A stretch of 50,343 bases of DNA from positions 1 through 50,343 of the forward strand of contig CAZFBA010000028.1 in NCBI GenBank assembly GCA_964517135.1, read 5' to 3'. Both the position numbers and the translations under genes were made by a program. Positions 43,493 to 50,343 of this stretch are shown here, piece by piece. Within the stretch, counting starts at the first letter, position 1, and every line of letters starts with the position of its first letter. The notes beneath the pieces were generated by a model. The model did no database searches, was not told the origin of the DNA, and worked only from the letters and a program-made list of their open reading frames with translations. This DNA is from CAZFBA01 sp964517135. Lineage in GTDB: Bacteria; Cyanobacteriota; Vampirovibrionia; JBFMGH01.

Positions 43493-45250
43493 CTATTCTT
43501 GAATAAAGCAACCATTCTGTACAATTTGAATCATTGTGTTTGTTATAATAGGGTCCAATTGTTTGCCAGCGACCCTGTTAAGTTCTTCAATAGCCATATT
43601 GATAGGGAGACTTTTTCTGTAAGGTCTGTCAGTTGTCATTGCATCAAAGGTATCGGCTACAGATATAATTCTTGCACCTATGGGTATGGCTTCTCCGGCA
43701 AGCCCGGCTGGATAACCTGTACCATCGTAGTGTGTATGATGATGCAGGACAGCATCAATTTCGTTAAAGTATTTTGTGAGGGGTTGCAATATTCTAAGCG
43801 AGCTTTCAGGGTGTTTTTGTATTTGAGCATATTCTTCTTCTGTCAGGTGGGTTTGTTTGCGCAGTATACTCTCGGGAACGCCTATTTTACCTACGTCATG
43901 GAAGAGGGCAAGTGTATAAAGCTTTTCAAGAAAGTCTTCAGGGAGGTCTAATAATTTGCCAATCATACGTGAATATTTTGCAACTCTTTCAGAATGCCCT
44001 GCGGTATAAGGATCTTTAGCATCAAGAGCTATGGCCAGCGATTTAACCGATTCAAGATAGGGATCCTGCATGGCTGATGGCAGGTCAAAAATGATTTTAT
44101 CTGCTGATATTACAGGGTCTTTAGAGAGCACCAGACTTCTTTCTAATACCGACTCCAGTTCTCTGAGATTTTCAGGCCAGTTGTGCTCAAGCAGCCTGGT
44201 TAGGGCATCATTGGATAAACGTACAGGTCTCGTGTGGCTGGTTTTATCAAGTCTTTCAAGTAGTTTTTTTGCTATTACAGGTATATCTTGTTTTCTGGCT
44301 GTAAGAGGCGGGACTTCAAGTACTTTATCCTTGCTGAAATAATCTTGAACAGGGTCTTGCTCACCGTAAATACATAATATTAACGGCATTTTTTCAGGTG
44401 AGTTAGTAGTTTTATACATTTTTAAAAGATCTTTAAAAATATTTTCTTTAAGTTTAGAGCAATTTAAGAGTGTAATAGTACCGGAGTGGGCCATTTTAAT
44501 AAAACCAGGTTCATCAGGCCCGCCCATAAGTTTTGTATGCTGGTTTTCAGGCAGGTAATTTTTACAGTCCATAACTATATAGGGGTCACTAATTCTTATG
44601 CCGCTACGGTGAATCAGGCGTGCGATATAGCTTTTGCCAGTACCGCTCTGGCCTTTGATAGCGTGTACGCCGCTGGAAAAAGCAATTTCATTGATCTGTT
44701 CAACCACCTTTTTAATAGCATTACTGCGGCCTACAACAGCAACTTCAGAGTGAATATCAAGTTCAGTACTAAACATTTTATTTAGTACTGTTTGTTTGCC
44801 CTTTAATTCTTCAAATCTCTGGTTGAGTTTAGCCAGTCTCTGGGCAAGGATCTTACTTATTGATAGCCCCATATGGGCAGAACGTAGTAACAGGTCGTCA
44901 AAAGACTTGCTGTCAAGTTTTAATACCCTTGTTTTTTCGAATGTCCTGACTGTTGCACTTCTTTTCTCGCCTGTCAGGAGTGACATTTCACCAAAGCAGT
45001 CTCCAGGGCCCAGGTGAGCAAGCACAAAAACGTCACCTGTTATGCAGTCATTACCAAGCACTTCAACCAGTCCTTCTACAACAAGGTATAGTGAATCACC
45101 ATGATCACCTGCATTAACAATATTTTCTCGAGAATCATACAACTCTTCTCTCATCTTACTGGCAATTTCAAGCCGGTTAGTTTCTGAGAGATTACCAAAT
45201 AAGGAAGTGTTCAGGATGATTTCGGCTATTTTTTCCTGGTTGATAGACAT
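43493..45250 (-). CDS. cNMP-binding / degenerate NtrC-type AAA / HD-GYP fusion
   Basis: This 585-aa fusion has three parts. The first is a cyclic-nucleotide-binding domain (about 15-125, with GDSLYLVVEG and GDCFGEMSLLTGEKRSATV). The second is an NtrC-type AAA domain (about 170-390) with Walker A KGQSGTGKS (199-207). The GAFTGA loop is absent and the Walker B Asp-Glu is Asn263-Cys264 (TLLNCSKL), so it should bind but not hydrolyse ATP or contact sigma-54. The third is an HD-GYP domain (about 400-575) with HD 451-452, HHH 503-505 and GYP 512-514, expected to degrade cyclic-di-GMP. The usual DNA-binding domain is replaced by HD-GYP. Confidence 0.93.
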   Translation of the reverse strand: MSINQEKIAEIILNTSLFGNLSETNRLEIASKMREELYDSRENIVNAGDHGDSLYLVVEGLVEVLGNDCITGDVFVLAHLGPGDCFGEMSLLTGEKRSATVRTFEKTRVLKLDSKSFDDLLLRSAHMGLSISKILAQRLAKLNQRFEELKGKQTVLNKMFSTELDIHSEVAVVGRSNAIKKVVEQINEIAFSSGVHAIKGQSGTGKSYIARLIHRSGIRISDPYIVMDCKNYLPENQHTKLMGGPDEPGFIKMAHSGTITLLNCSKLKENIFKDLLKMYKTTNSPEKMPLILCIYGEQDPVQDYFSKDKVLEVPPLTARKQDIPVIAKKLLERLDKTSHTRPVRLSNDALTRLLEHNWPENLRELESVLERSLVLSKDPVISADKIIFDLPSAMQDPYLESVKSLAIALDAKDPYTAGHSERVAKYSRMIGKLLDLPEDFLEKLYTLALFHDVGKIGVPESILRKQTHLTEEEYAQIQKHPESSLRILQPLTKYFNEIDAVLHHHTHYDGTGYPAGLAGEAIPIGARIISVADTFDAMTTDRPYRKSLPINMAIEELNRVAGKQLDPIITNTMIQIVQNGCFIQE

Positions 45251-45884
45251 AAGCTCTTTGAACCAAAATACAAAACAATACAGCTGTGTGTTTAAAAAAT
45301 GTTATCAAAGGATAACCCGGCGTAATAATGTCACTTAGTCAATGTTAGGGCCGGGATCAGCCTGGAACCTGTGATCTTTTTAGACCCAGTATATTATACC
45401 CTAAAAAAAGGACTGATGCATATCTTGAAAAGTTCTTGATTTTTGAAACCCTTGTCTTGGTCAGAGTTGAAACACTGTGCTGCTATTTTGCGGTAATAAG
45501 TACTTGAAAAAAATTGTTGCAAGTGCTGTATCCAATCTTACTCAATTGAGTTTGAAAGTGTGTATAGTCTGTAATACAGTTGCATCCACCTTCACCTGCA
45601 AAACAGGCTATCCCCATAATTAAATGAAGAAGGTATGGAGTTTGAAGAAACCTGCTTATTCAGCCCATATATTTACTTTTCAAATTTTTGAAAATCGAGA
45701 CAAAAAAATTTTTATTATCGTAGTTATGCACCGGTCTGAAAATTTGTTGAAAAAAAAAACAGCACACATCAGAGCTCAAAAATGTCTCTATTAAAGCGCA
45801 AAATAGTGTCTGTAATTTATAAAAATAGCTGATAACAGTATTATTAAAATTACCTGAGCTGAAGAAGGTTTTTCTGTAAGAAAT
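45251..45884. other. Non-coding region with diverged repeat
   Basis: This 634-bp region lies upstream of the HD-GYP fusion gene. GGATCA (45354-45359) and TGATC (45378-45382) before TTTTT form a weak hairpin on the plus strand. A diverged dispersed repeat at 45686-45737 is listed separately. I see no gene. Confidence 0.4.
45686..45737 (-). repeat. Dispersed repeat, diverged copy D
   Basis: Shares TTTTGAAAATCGA, an A/T run and TAGTTATGCACCGGTCT with the minus-strand form of the 47-bp repeat, in the same order but with an insertion. Flanking CAAATTTT and AAAATTTG are inverted. Confidence 0.45.
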
Positions 45885-47246
45885 TTATTTAATTTTTTTC
45901 TGTGAAATATAAGATATCAGGGCATCAACCACCGCAGGATCCCATTTTGTGCCGGCTTCTTTTTTCATAACTTTTATGGCCTGGTCTTCTGTCATGGGGT
46001 TTCTGTAAGCTCTTTCAGAGACCATAGCCTGATATGCATCAGCAACTGCTATAATACGAGATCCAAGTGGTATGCTCATGCCTTCGAGACCTTCGGGCTG
46101 GCCTTTGCCATCCCATCTTTCTCTATAATAGTTTATATATGGCACAACCTCTGAGAGGAAGTTCACTTTCATCAGTAAGTTAACACCAACATTTGGGTGA
46201 TCCTGAAGTTTTTTCCAGTCTTCTTCTGTTAAGCTTTCTTTTTTAGAGAAGAGTTCACCGGGTATCATAATTTTTCCGATGTTTTGAAGCAAGCCGGCAT
46301 AATATATAAGGTCTATTGTTTTCTCGTTAAGGTTCATTTCCAGTGATATATATCTGGCAAGTTCTGCAACTTTTCTTGAGTGTTCTTTAGTAAAGTCACT
46401 TTTTGCATCTACGGCACCTGCCAGTGCTTCAACAAATCTTTGTTGTTCAATGCCAAGATCGCCTATACTGCCGGTTAGTTGAGCCCTCACCCGTGTCATA
46501 TCGCTGGAAGAAGCTCCTTCATCCTTTATAAGTTCATTTGCTTCATCCATGAGGTCTTGAAGCCTTATGGAAACAGAAAAGATTGCCGCAATAGATTCTA
46601 TGAGGTTTATATTAGCCTGCGGTATTTCCTTTTCTTCATTTGAATAGAGGTTAATGATACCTATGGCTGTTTGTCCTGAGTGCATTGGAACGCTCAAAAG
46701 AGATACAATTTCTTTTTCTCCCAGCACATTTCGGGGTTTCCAGTAAGGGTTCATTTTAATATTTTTTATCTGTATTGTTTGTTTTTCACGGTAGGCCTGT
46801 GTTAGGGGGCTAATTTCTCCGAATCCAAACCCTGTATCTCTTGATTTATCTTTACAGGAAGTGCCAAAAAGGACAAGTTCTTTGCTGGTAGTGGTTTTTA
46901 AAAGTGGCAATATATCAGGCTTAAGGAATATATTGCAGCAATCCATACCTATCATATTGGCAATAGTTATGGCTATTGAATCATAGACAACAAAACCTTC
47001 TTCGCCTTCAAAGCCGAGAAGATTAAGAGTATTATCAATTGAATAGATTGATATAAGTTCTTGAAGTTGCTCTTTTAGTCGTTTATATTTCTCTTCAGGG
47101 GAAACGTTTATTTTTGAGCTTATTCGTTCTAAGAGATCTTTTGAAAGAAAGTCTTCAGCAACAAAATCACCTACATTTAAAGCAAATATTGCTTCAAACG
47201 GGTCATCATAATCTACATAAGCACCTTTTTTACCGGGGTTCGTCAC
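45885..47246 (-). CDS. GAF / HD-GYP protein with degenerate active site
   Basis: This 453-aa protein uses GTG 47246 (GGAG 6 bp upstream) rather than TTG 47258. A GAF domain (about 75-235) precedes an HD-GYP domain (about 265-450). The catalytic site is broken: the first His is kept (His289, EHSRKV), but the HD pair is Gln321-Asn322 (LLQNIGKIMIP). The HH pair is Tyr373-Tyr374 (NYYRERWDG) and GYP is Gly-Gln-Pro (382-384). Metal binding and c-di-GMP hydrolysis are not expected. It may act as a receptor or as a partner of active HD-GYP proteins such as the one encoded just upstream. Confidence 0.92.
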   Translation of the reverse strand: MTNPGKKGAYVDYDDPFEAIFALNVGDFVAEDFLSKDLLERISSKINVSPEEKYKRLKEQLQELISIYSIDNTLNLLGFEGEEGFVVYDSIAITIANMIGMDCCNIFLKPDILPLLKTTTSKELVLFGTSCKDKSRDTGFGFGEISPLTQAYREKQTIQIKNIKMNPYWKPRNVLGEKEIVSLLSVPMHSGQTAIGIINLYSNEEKEIPQANINLIESIAAIFSVSIRLQDLMDEANELIKDEGASSSDMTRVRAQLTGSIGDLGIEQQRFVEALAGAVDAKSDFTKEHSRKVAELARYISLEMNLNEKTIDLIYYAGLLQNIGKIMIPGELFSKKESLTEEDWKKLQDHPNVGVNLLMKVNFLSEVVPYINYYRERWDGKGQPEGLEGMSIPLGSRIIAVADAYQAMVSERAYRNPMTEDQAIKVMKKEAGTKWDPAVVDALISYISQKKIK

Positions 47247-47433
47247 TTTACACTCCAATAAAGATACAATAATACTATAATTAAAAGTTTTCTCTTGTGT
47301 GGTTTAGCTTGTTCAATATTATAATCGGTATAATATGAAAAAACTTTTGCTTTTTTTTAAAAAAAACTGTTTTGTTTGAATGATAGGTTCAGGCAATAGT
47401 CTTTCAAGAAGCTTCTTTCAGCTATTAAAATTA

Positions 47434-48126
47434 TTAAAAAATAACATTTTTTTCAACCAGGTATCTTCGTTCTTTTTCTTTTGGGCCTTCGAGTACAAAG
47501 TAGAATTTATCGAGCTTATTGATAGCATCAAACTTGAAATTGTAGCTATTGAAGCAGGAATAAGGCATCAGGGGATTATAGTTATCAAGGTCTGCTTTAT
47601 TCTGGATAACTTCTTTATCTGCTTTTAGTTTTTTGGGTTTGCTATCACGTTTTTTAAATATCCAGAAGCCTTTGCCTTCTTTTTTACCTTCTGCATCTTC
47701 TTCTGTTTCTTCAGGTTCTTTGAATTCTTCGACGTAGGCTTTATAGTCTTTACAGACACCGGGATTTGAACCGACAATCTGGACGATGAATCTGACTTCC
47801 TGTCTTGTTGTTATCTGGTTAAGCTGTCTGCCGAGTCTTTTTTTGACAAGTTTTATATCCTCGTCTGAAGCCCCGGGAACATTCTGTGATCTGGCTTTAG
47901 TGGCAAGCTGTATAAATGGAGAGTAGACAGTGAGTATGAAGCCATCTTCTCCTTCTATCCAGTTAGGCCCCAGGATTGTTTTTGTGTCTGAATACCTATT
48001 ATCAAGACCATATTTGATGGCTATTTTAATACTCTCATCATCCAGGTTTATTAGTGCTGGAGTCTTTGAGATGGTTACAACTATAAATAATGCTGATAAT
48101 ATAAGTATAAGTAATGGTTTTTTCAT
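47434..48126 (-). CDS. Exported hypothetical protein, 230 aa
   Basis: ATG 48126 with GAGG upstream is preferred over the ORF start at 48195. It places a signal peptide (KKPLLILILSALFIVVTISKT) at the N-terminus. The mature protein has an N-terminal globular region (FILTVYSPFIQLATKARSQN) and an acidic-basic low-complexity linker (about 130-170, EEPEET then KKEGKGFWIFKKRD). A C-terminal segment with PYSCFNSYNFKFDAI follows. No family is recognised. Confidence 0.7.
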   Translation of the reverse strand: MKKPLLILILSALFIVVTISKTPALINLDDESIKIAIKYGLDNRYSDTKTILGPNWIEGEDGFILTVYSPFIQLATKARSQNVPGASDEDIKLVKKRLGRQLNQITTRQEVRFIVQIVGSNPGVCKDYKAYVEEFKEPEETEEDAEGKKEGKGFWIFKKRDSKPKKLKADKEVIQNKADLDNYNPLMPYSCFNSYNFKFDAINKLDKFYFVLEGPKEKERRYLVEKNVIF

Positions 48127-48408
48127 GGCAGGCCTCAATTTTTGGTAATTAATAAGATTATAGTAAACGCATTTGAAACACTTTTGAAAAATCAAGCTCT
48201 TAGTTAAAAAGACTTCATTTAATGAGGTATTAAATTATGCATTCACTATATTTTAAAATAAGCGTATTAAAATTTAAACTTTTCAGCACTAAATTGTGTA
48301 ACAAATTTTGTTTATTTTCTAGCACTCTAGCGTTTGCATGCACGGACGGGGAGATTATTCTGTACTAATGCTAAAGCTGGGGGTGGCCTGGCAAGCATTA
48401 ACCTGAAT

Positions 48409-48450
48409 ACTGGGGGTGGGTGGGCGGGCCCTGACCGGCCGTCAGGCCGG
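48409..48450. repeat. GC-rich repeat and hairpin at the terminase-like gene end
   Basis: ACTGGGGGTGGGTGGGCGGG (48409-48428), then CCCTGA, is the inverted form of 19173-19194 with a TGGG duplication. CCGGCC, GTCA, GGCCGG (48435-48450) forms a hairpin across the stop codon of the terminase-like gene. Confidence 0.7.
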
Positions 48451-49869
48451 GAGCTTCTTCATTAACCAGCTAACAAAACTCTTAATGCTCTCAGGAATCA
48501 GCAACTTCGCCGATAAACTGAGAGATTCCATTATATCTATATCCAGGTCTGCCCTGAGATCTTTTAAGCTGGATTTTTGATTCTCCATTTTTTTGATTCT
48601 CTCTACAAGTCCCATTACTAAACTCATAGATTCAACCATTCGTGGCTCTTTTGCCGATAATTTATCTTTATATGCTCTTATGGCCTTTGCTGTTTTCTCG
48701 CTGACCGGATCTTTCTTGCGGCTGGCAGTTGTTACGTATTTAAGAAGAGCTGTATTATAGTCAGAAGGCTCTTTTAGTACATAGGGGTTTCTATGCTGCT
48801 TTCTGGTGCCTGGGTCTTTTTGGTGTTTTCTGGTTCGTTTAACGTGGTTTTTAGCTGGCAGGATTAAGGTTTCAGATTTTGTCTGTATTTCTGATTCCTG
48901 CTCACAGGCTATTTCTATAACCTGCTTTTGTTCTTCTGTTTTACTGACTGCCTTTAACAACAATGGTTTAGAATATTTAAACCTGTAGTTTATGTTTATG
49001 TATTGTTCAACCCAGGCCGGATCATTCTCAGAGCATATTTTCTTATACCATTTTTTGTCGCACTCAGGTTCATGAAACCAGTGCATAGTATGAAGCGGTA
49101 TATTGCCTCTGTTTACTAGCTCATAGAACAAATTAGACCTGCTATTAGCTGAAGAAACAGCAATACGGTTTACACCGGTTCCGTCAAGTGAATGCCAGAG
49201 ATTATCAGCCTCTTTATGAAATGCCATTTCATCAAATATTACTACTTTATTCTGAATTTTATCTTCAGCAGAAAACAGTTGTGCAAGGTTAAGTGGTTTG
49301 TTTGATGGCAGCAACACTATAGAACTGCCTGAATGGATATTATCTACTGTATAGAACCTGAATATTTCGTTATGATGCCGCATCTCACAACTACAGTAGT
49401 TACACAGCTGTAAAAACATCTGTATATACTCGAAAAGCTTTCTGGCAGTTGAAGAAAACCTGTTTCCAGAAAGTGAAGGACAGACAATAACTATACGGGT
49501 ATGAGGTCTGAAGAACAAATACCAGAGAGCAACAGAAATAATAGAGGTTGTAGCTCCGAGGCCAGTTGTTTTTTGCACCAGCAAAGGTACCCCAGATTCT
49601 ATATGCTTGATAAGCTTTTTGATTAGAGTTTTACGTGTTCGGGTTGTGATAAAGTCTTTAAATTCAAGTGTATAAAATGTTCTTTCTTCCTGTAAGCTGC
49701 GACTGGGTAAACCTGTGATAAATTCAAGCCAGAAAAAAATATTATTAATTGATAGATACTCAATAATTTCTTCAAATTCGCTGTATTTGCAAATTAAGTC
49801 ATACAAGAATTTTCTTATTGACTTAATAGTTTCTTCTATTGAGGGTTTAGTTTTGAAAAAAAATTGCAT
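48442..49869 (-). CDS. Terminase-like ATPase without nuclease domain
   Basis: This 475-aa protein contains the ATPase of phage large terminases. The Walker A-like loop is QKTTGLGATTSI (99-110), Walker B is KVVIFDEMAF (208-217), and the coupling motif is AVSSANSRSN (237-246). A MHWFHEPECDKKW region and NDPAWVEQYININYRF follow as in terminases. Beyond about residue 300 the protein is a basic, low-complexity tail with coiled coil (about 400-440) and no RNase H-like nuclease motifs. No portal, capsid or small terminase gene is nearby. It is either a phage remnant that was shortened or a domesticated DNA-translocating ATPase. Confidence 0.7.
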   Translation of the reverse strand: MQFFFKTKPSIEETIKSIRKFLYDLICKYSEFEEIIEYLSINNIFFWLEFITGLPSRSLQEERTFYTLEFKDFITTRTRKTLIKKLIKHIESGVPLLVQKTTGLGATTSIISVALWYLFFRPHTRIVIVCPSLSGNRFSSTARKLFEYIQMFLQLCNYCSCEMRHHNEIFRFYTVDNIHSGSSIVLLPSNKPLNLAQLFSAEDKIQNKVVIFDEMAFHKEADNLWHSLDGTGVNRIAVSSANSRSNLFYELVNRGNIPLHTMHWFHEPECDKKWYKKICSENDPAWVEQYININYRFKYSKPLLLKAVSKTEEQKQVIEIACEQESEIQTKSETLILPAKNHVKRTRKHQKDPGTRKQHRNPYVLKEPSDYNTALLKYVTTASRKKDPVSEKTAKAIRAYKDKLSAKEPRMVESMSLVMGLVERIKKMENQKSSLKDLRADLDIDIMESLSLSAKLLIPESIKSFVSWLMKKLPA

Positions 49870-49928
49870 ACAGAAATAATACCTTTTTTTAGGTGAAAAG
49901 GGTTACTGGATAATAATTTCAAGGCTGG

Positions 49929-50075
49929 TGCATAACCATCAGGTTTTTAAATTCAGGTTTTCAAACCTACTTCAGCTTACACCGAAGGAAGAAATAGGGT
50001 ATCACTCATCTGCTTAGCAGGTTTGTTCGATCCCTATCTTACTTTGAAACTGTTTGAAAACCTTAGGGTTATGCA
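49929..50075. repeat. 147-nt nested inverted-repeat element
   Basis: Three nested stems and a terminal hairpin are visible. TGCATAACC (49929-49937) pairs with GGTTATGCA (50067-50075). AGGTTTTCAAAC (49955-49966) pairs with GTTTGAAAACCT (50052-50063). ATAGGG-T-ATC (49994-50003) pairs with GATCCCTAT (50029-50037). CTGC-TTA-GCAG (50010-50020) caps it. The outer arm includes the GTGCATAAC core of the dispersed repeat. It could be a structured RNA or a recombination site. Confidence 0.65.
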
Positions 50076-50296
50076 ATGCTTTCTTTTCTAAGTTTTAAAT
50101 ACTGTAAACATTTATATGACGATCCCGGCAGGGGTATACTAATAGTGTAGCATATGAAAATTAGTTTTGCAAGTCTTTTGTTCATTCTTTTTAGTAAAAA
50201 GAAGTAAAAACTTTTCGCAATTTCATTCTCAGCAAATTCCTGCAAGCTGCTAGTCTCTGCTTCTGTTTATCATTTTAACTTTTCGGGCTATAATAA

Positions 50297-50343
50297 AAGA
50301 TCAGTGCATAACTTAAAAATTTTTCGATTTTCAAAACCCAGAT
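50297..50343 (+). repeat. Dispersed 47-bp repeat, copy C (right window end)
   Basis: The plus-strand copy differs from copy A at four positions of 47. It ends at the same repeat base as the window start, in opposite orientation. Confidence 0.85.

Larger units (their letters stand above)
49870..50343. other. Gene-free window end
   Basis: These 474 bp hold no gene. They contain the nested inverted repeat at 49929-50075 and the terminal 47-bp repeat. Confidence 0.6.

Noticed and set aside
43499..43951. 150-aa plus-strand ORF within the HD-GYP fusion gene
   Set aside because: It is an antisense frame of the well-supported HD-GYP domain.
49980..50040. tRNA-like segment (GTTCGATCC loop) inside the nested inverted repeat
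   Set aside because: The bases flanking the loop cannot form a T stem, and no acceptor or anticodon stem fits.

Overview
The window is about 50 kb of AT-rich DNA (roughly one third G+C by eye) from a Gram-negative-type, non-photosynthetic bacterium. MCE/Mla lipid-transport genes and many secreted TPR proteins point to a two-membrane cell. A small coiled-coil protein starting MGLAASQARFL and a metzincin with RLERLE...VFG repeats resemble families I associate with Vampirovibrionia/Melainabacteria (the non-photosynthetic relatives of Cyanobacteria). That placement is recollection plus inference; Margulisbacteria and related candidate lineages remain possible. Both ends of the window stop at the same base of one dispersed repeat, in opposite orientation, so the window looks like a whole contig broken at repeats.

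Layout. 0-8 kb: a secreted or unknown protein, dnaB, a small Lys/Met-rich exported protein, a structured RNA-like element (4280-4352), then a DUF4129 - DUF4350 - MoxR operon without the usual DUF58 gene, followed by a TPR protein. 8.6-13 kb: small unknown proteins and the first of two large HEAT-repeat/subtilisin fusions, translationally coupled to a 69-residue protein. 13-14.2 kb: hairpin repeats, a ParB-like gene relic and tRNA-Pro(GGG). 14.2-19 kb: a metzincin-like protein with Gln in place of the catalytic Glu, an MCE protein with its ABC ATPase, and an M28 peptidase. 19-19.8 kb: a gene-free repeat island. 19.8-28.4 kb: a GNAT, the second HEAT-subtilisin, a small exported protein, two tandem duplicated PAS histidine kinases and a PepD-like M20 dipeptidase.

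28.7-35.2 kb is the centrepiece: a nine-gene, tightly packed bacterial microcompartment operon. It encodes two tandem-domain shell proteins, one hexameric shell protein, three pentameric vertex proteins, a CoA-acylating aldehyde dehydrogenase with an N-terminal targeting helix, a PduS/RnfC-like flavo-iron-sulfur protein, and a fusion of a class II aldolase domain to deoxyribose-phosphate aldolase (DeoC). The inferred chemistry is deoxyribose-5-phosphate to glyceraldehyde-3-phosphate plus acetaldehyde, then acetaldehyde to acetyl-CoA. No alcohol dehydrogenase, phosphotransacylase or B12 enzyme is present. PduS plus a Cys-bearing PduT-like shell protein may therefore export the electrons. The class II aldolase half has lost two of its four metal ligands.

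35.2-45.3 kb (minus strand): a methyltransferase next to a large TPR protein, a NarL-type response regulator and NarX-type kinase, and an operon of a cNMP/AAA/HD-GYP fusion, TadA, a dienoyl-CoA hydratase-like enzyme and a NifB-like radical SAM protein. 45.9-50.3 kb: a GAF/HD-GYP protein with a destroyed catalytic site, an exported unknown, a terminase-like ATPase without a nuclease domain, and a 147-nt nested inverted-repeat element beside the contig end.
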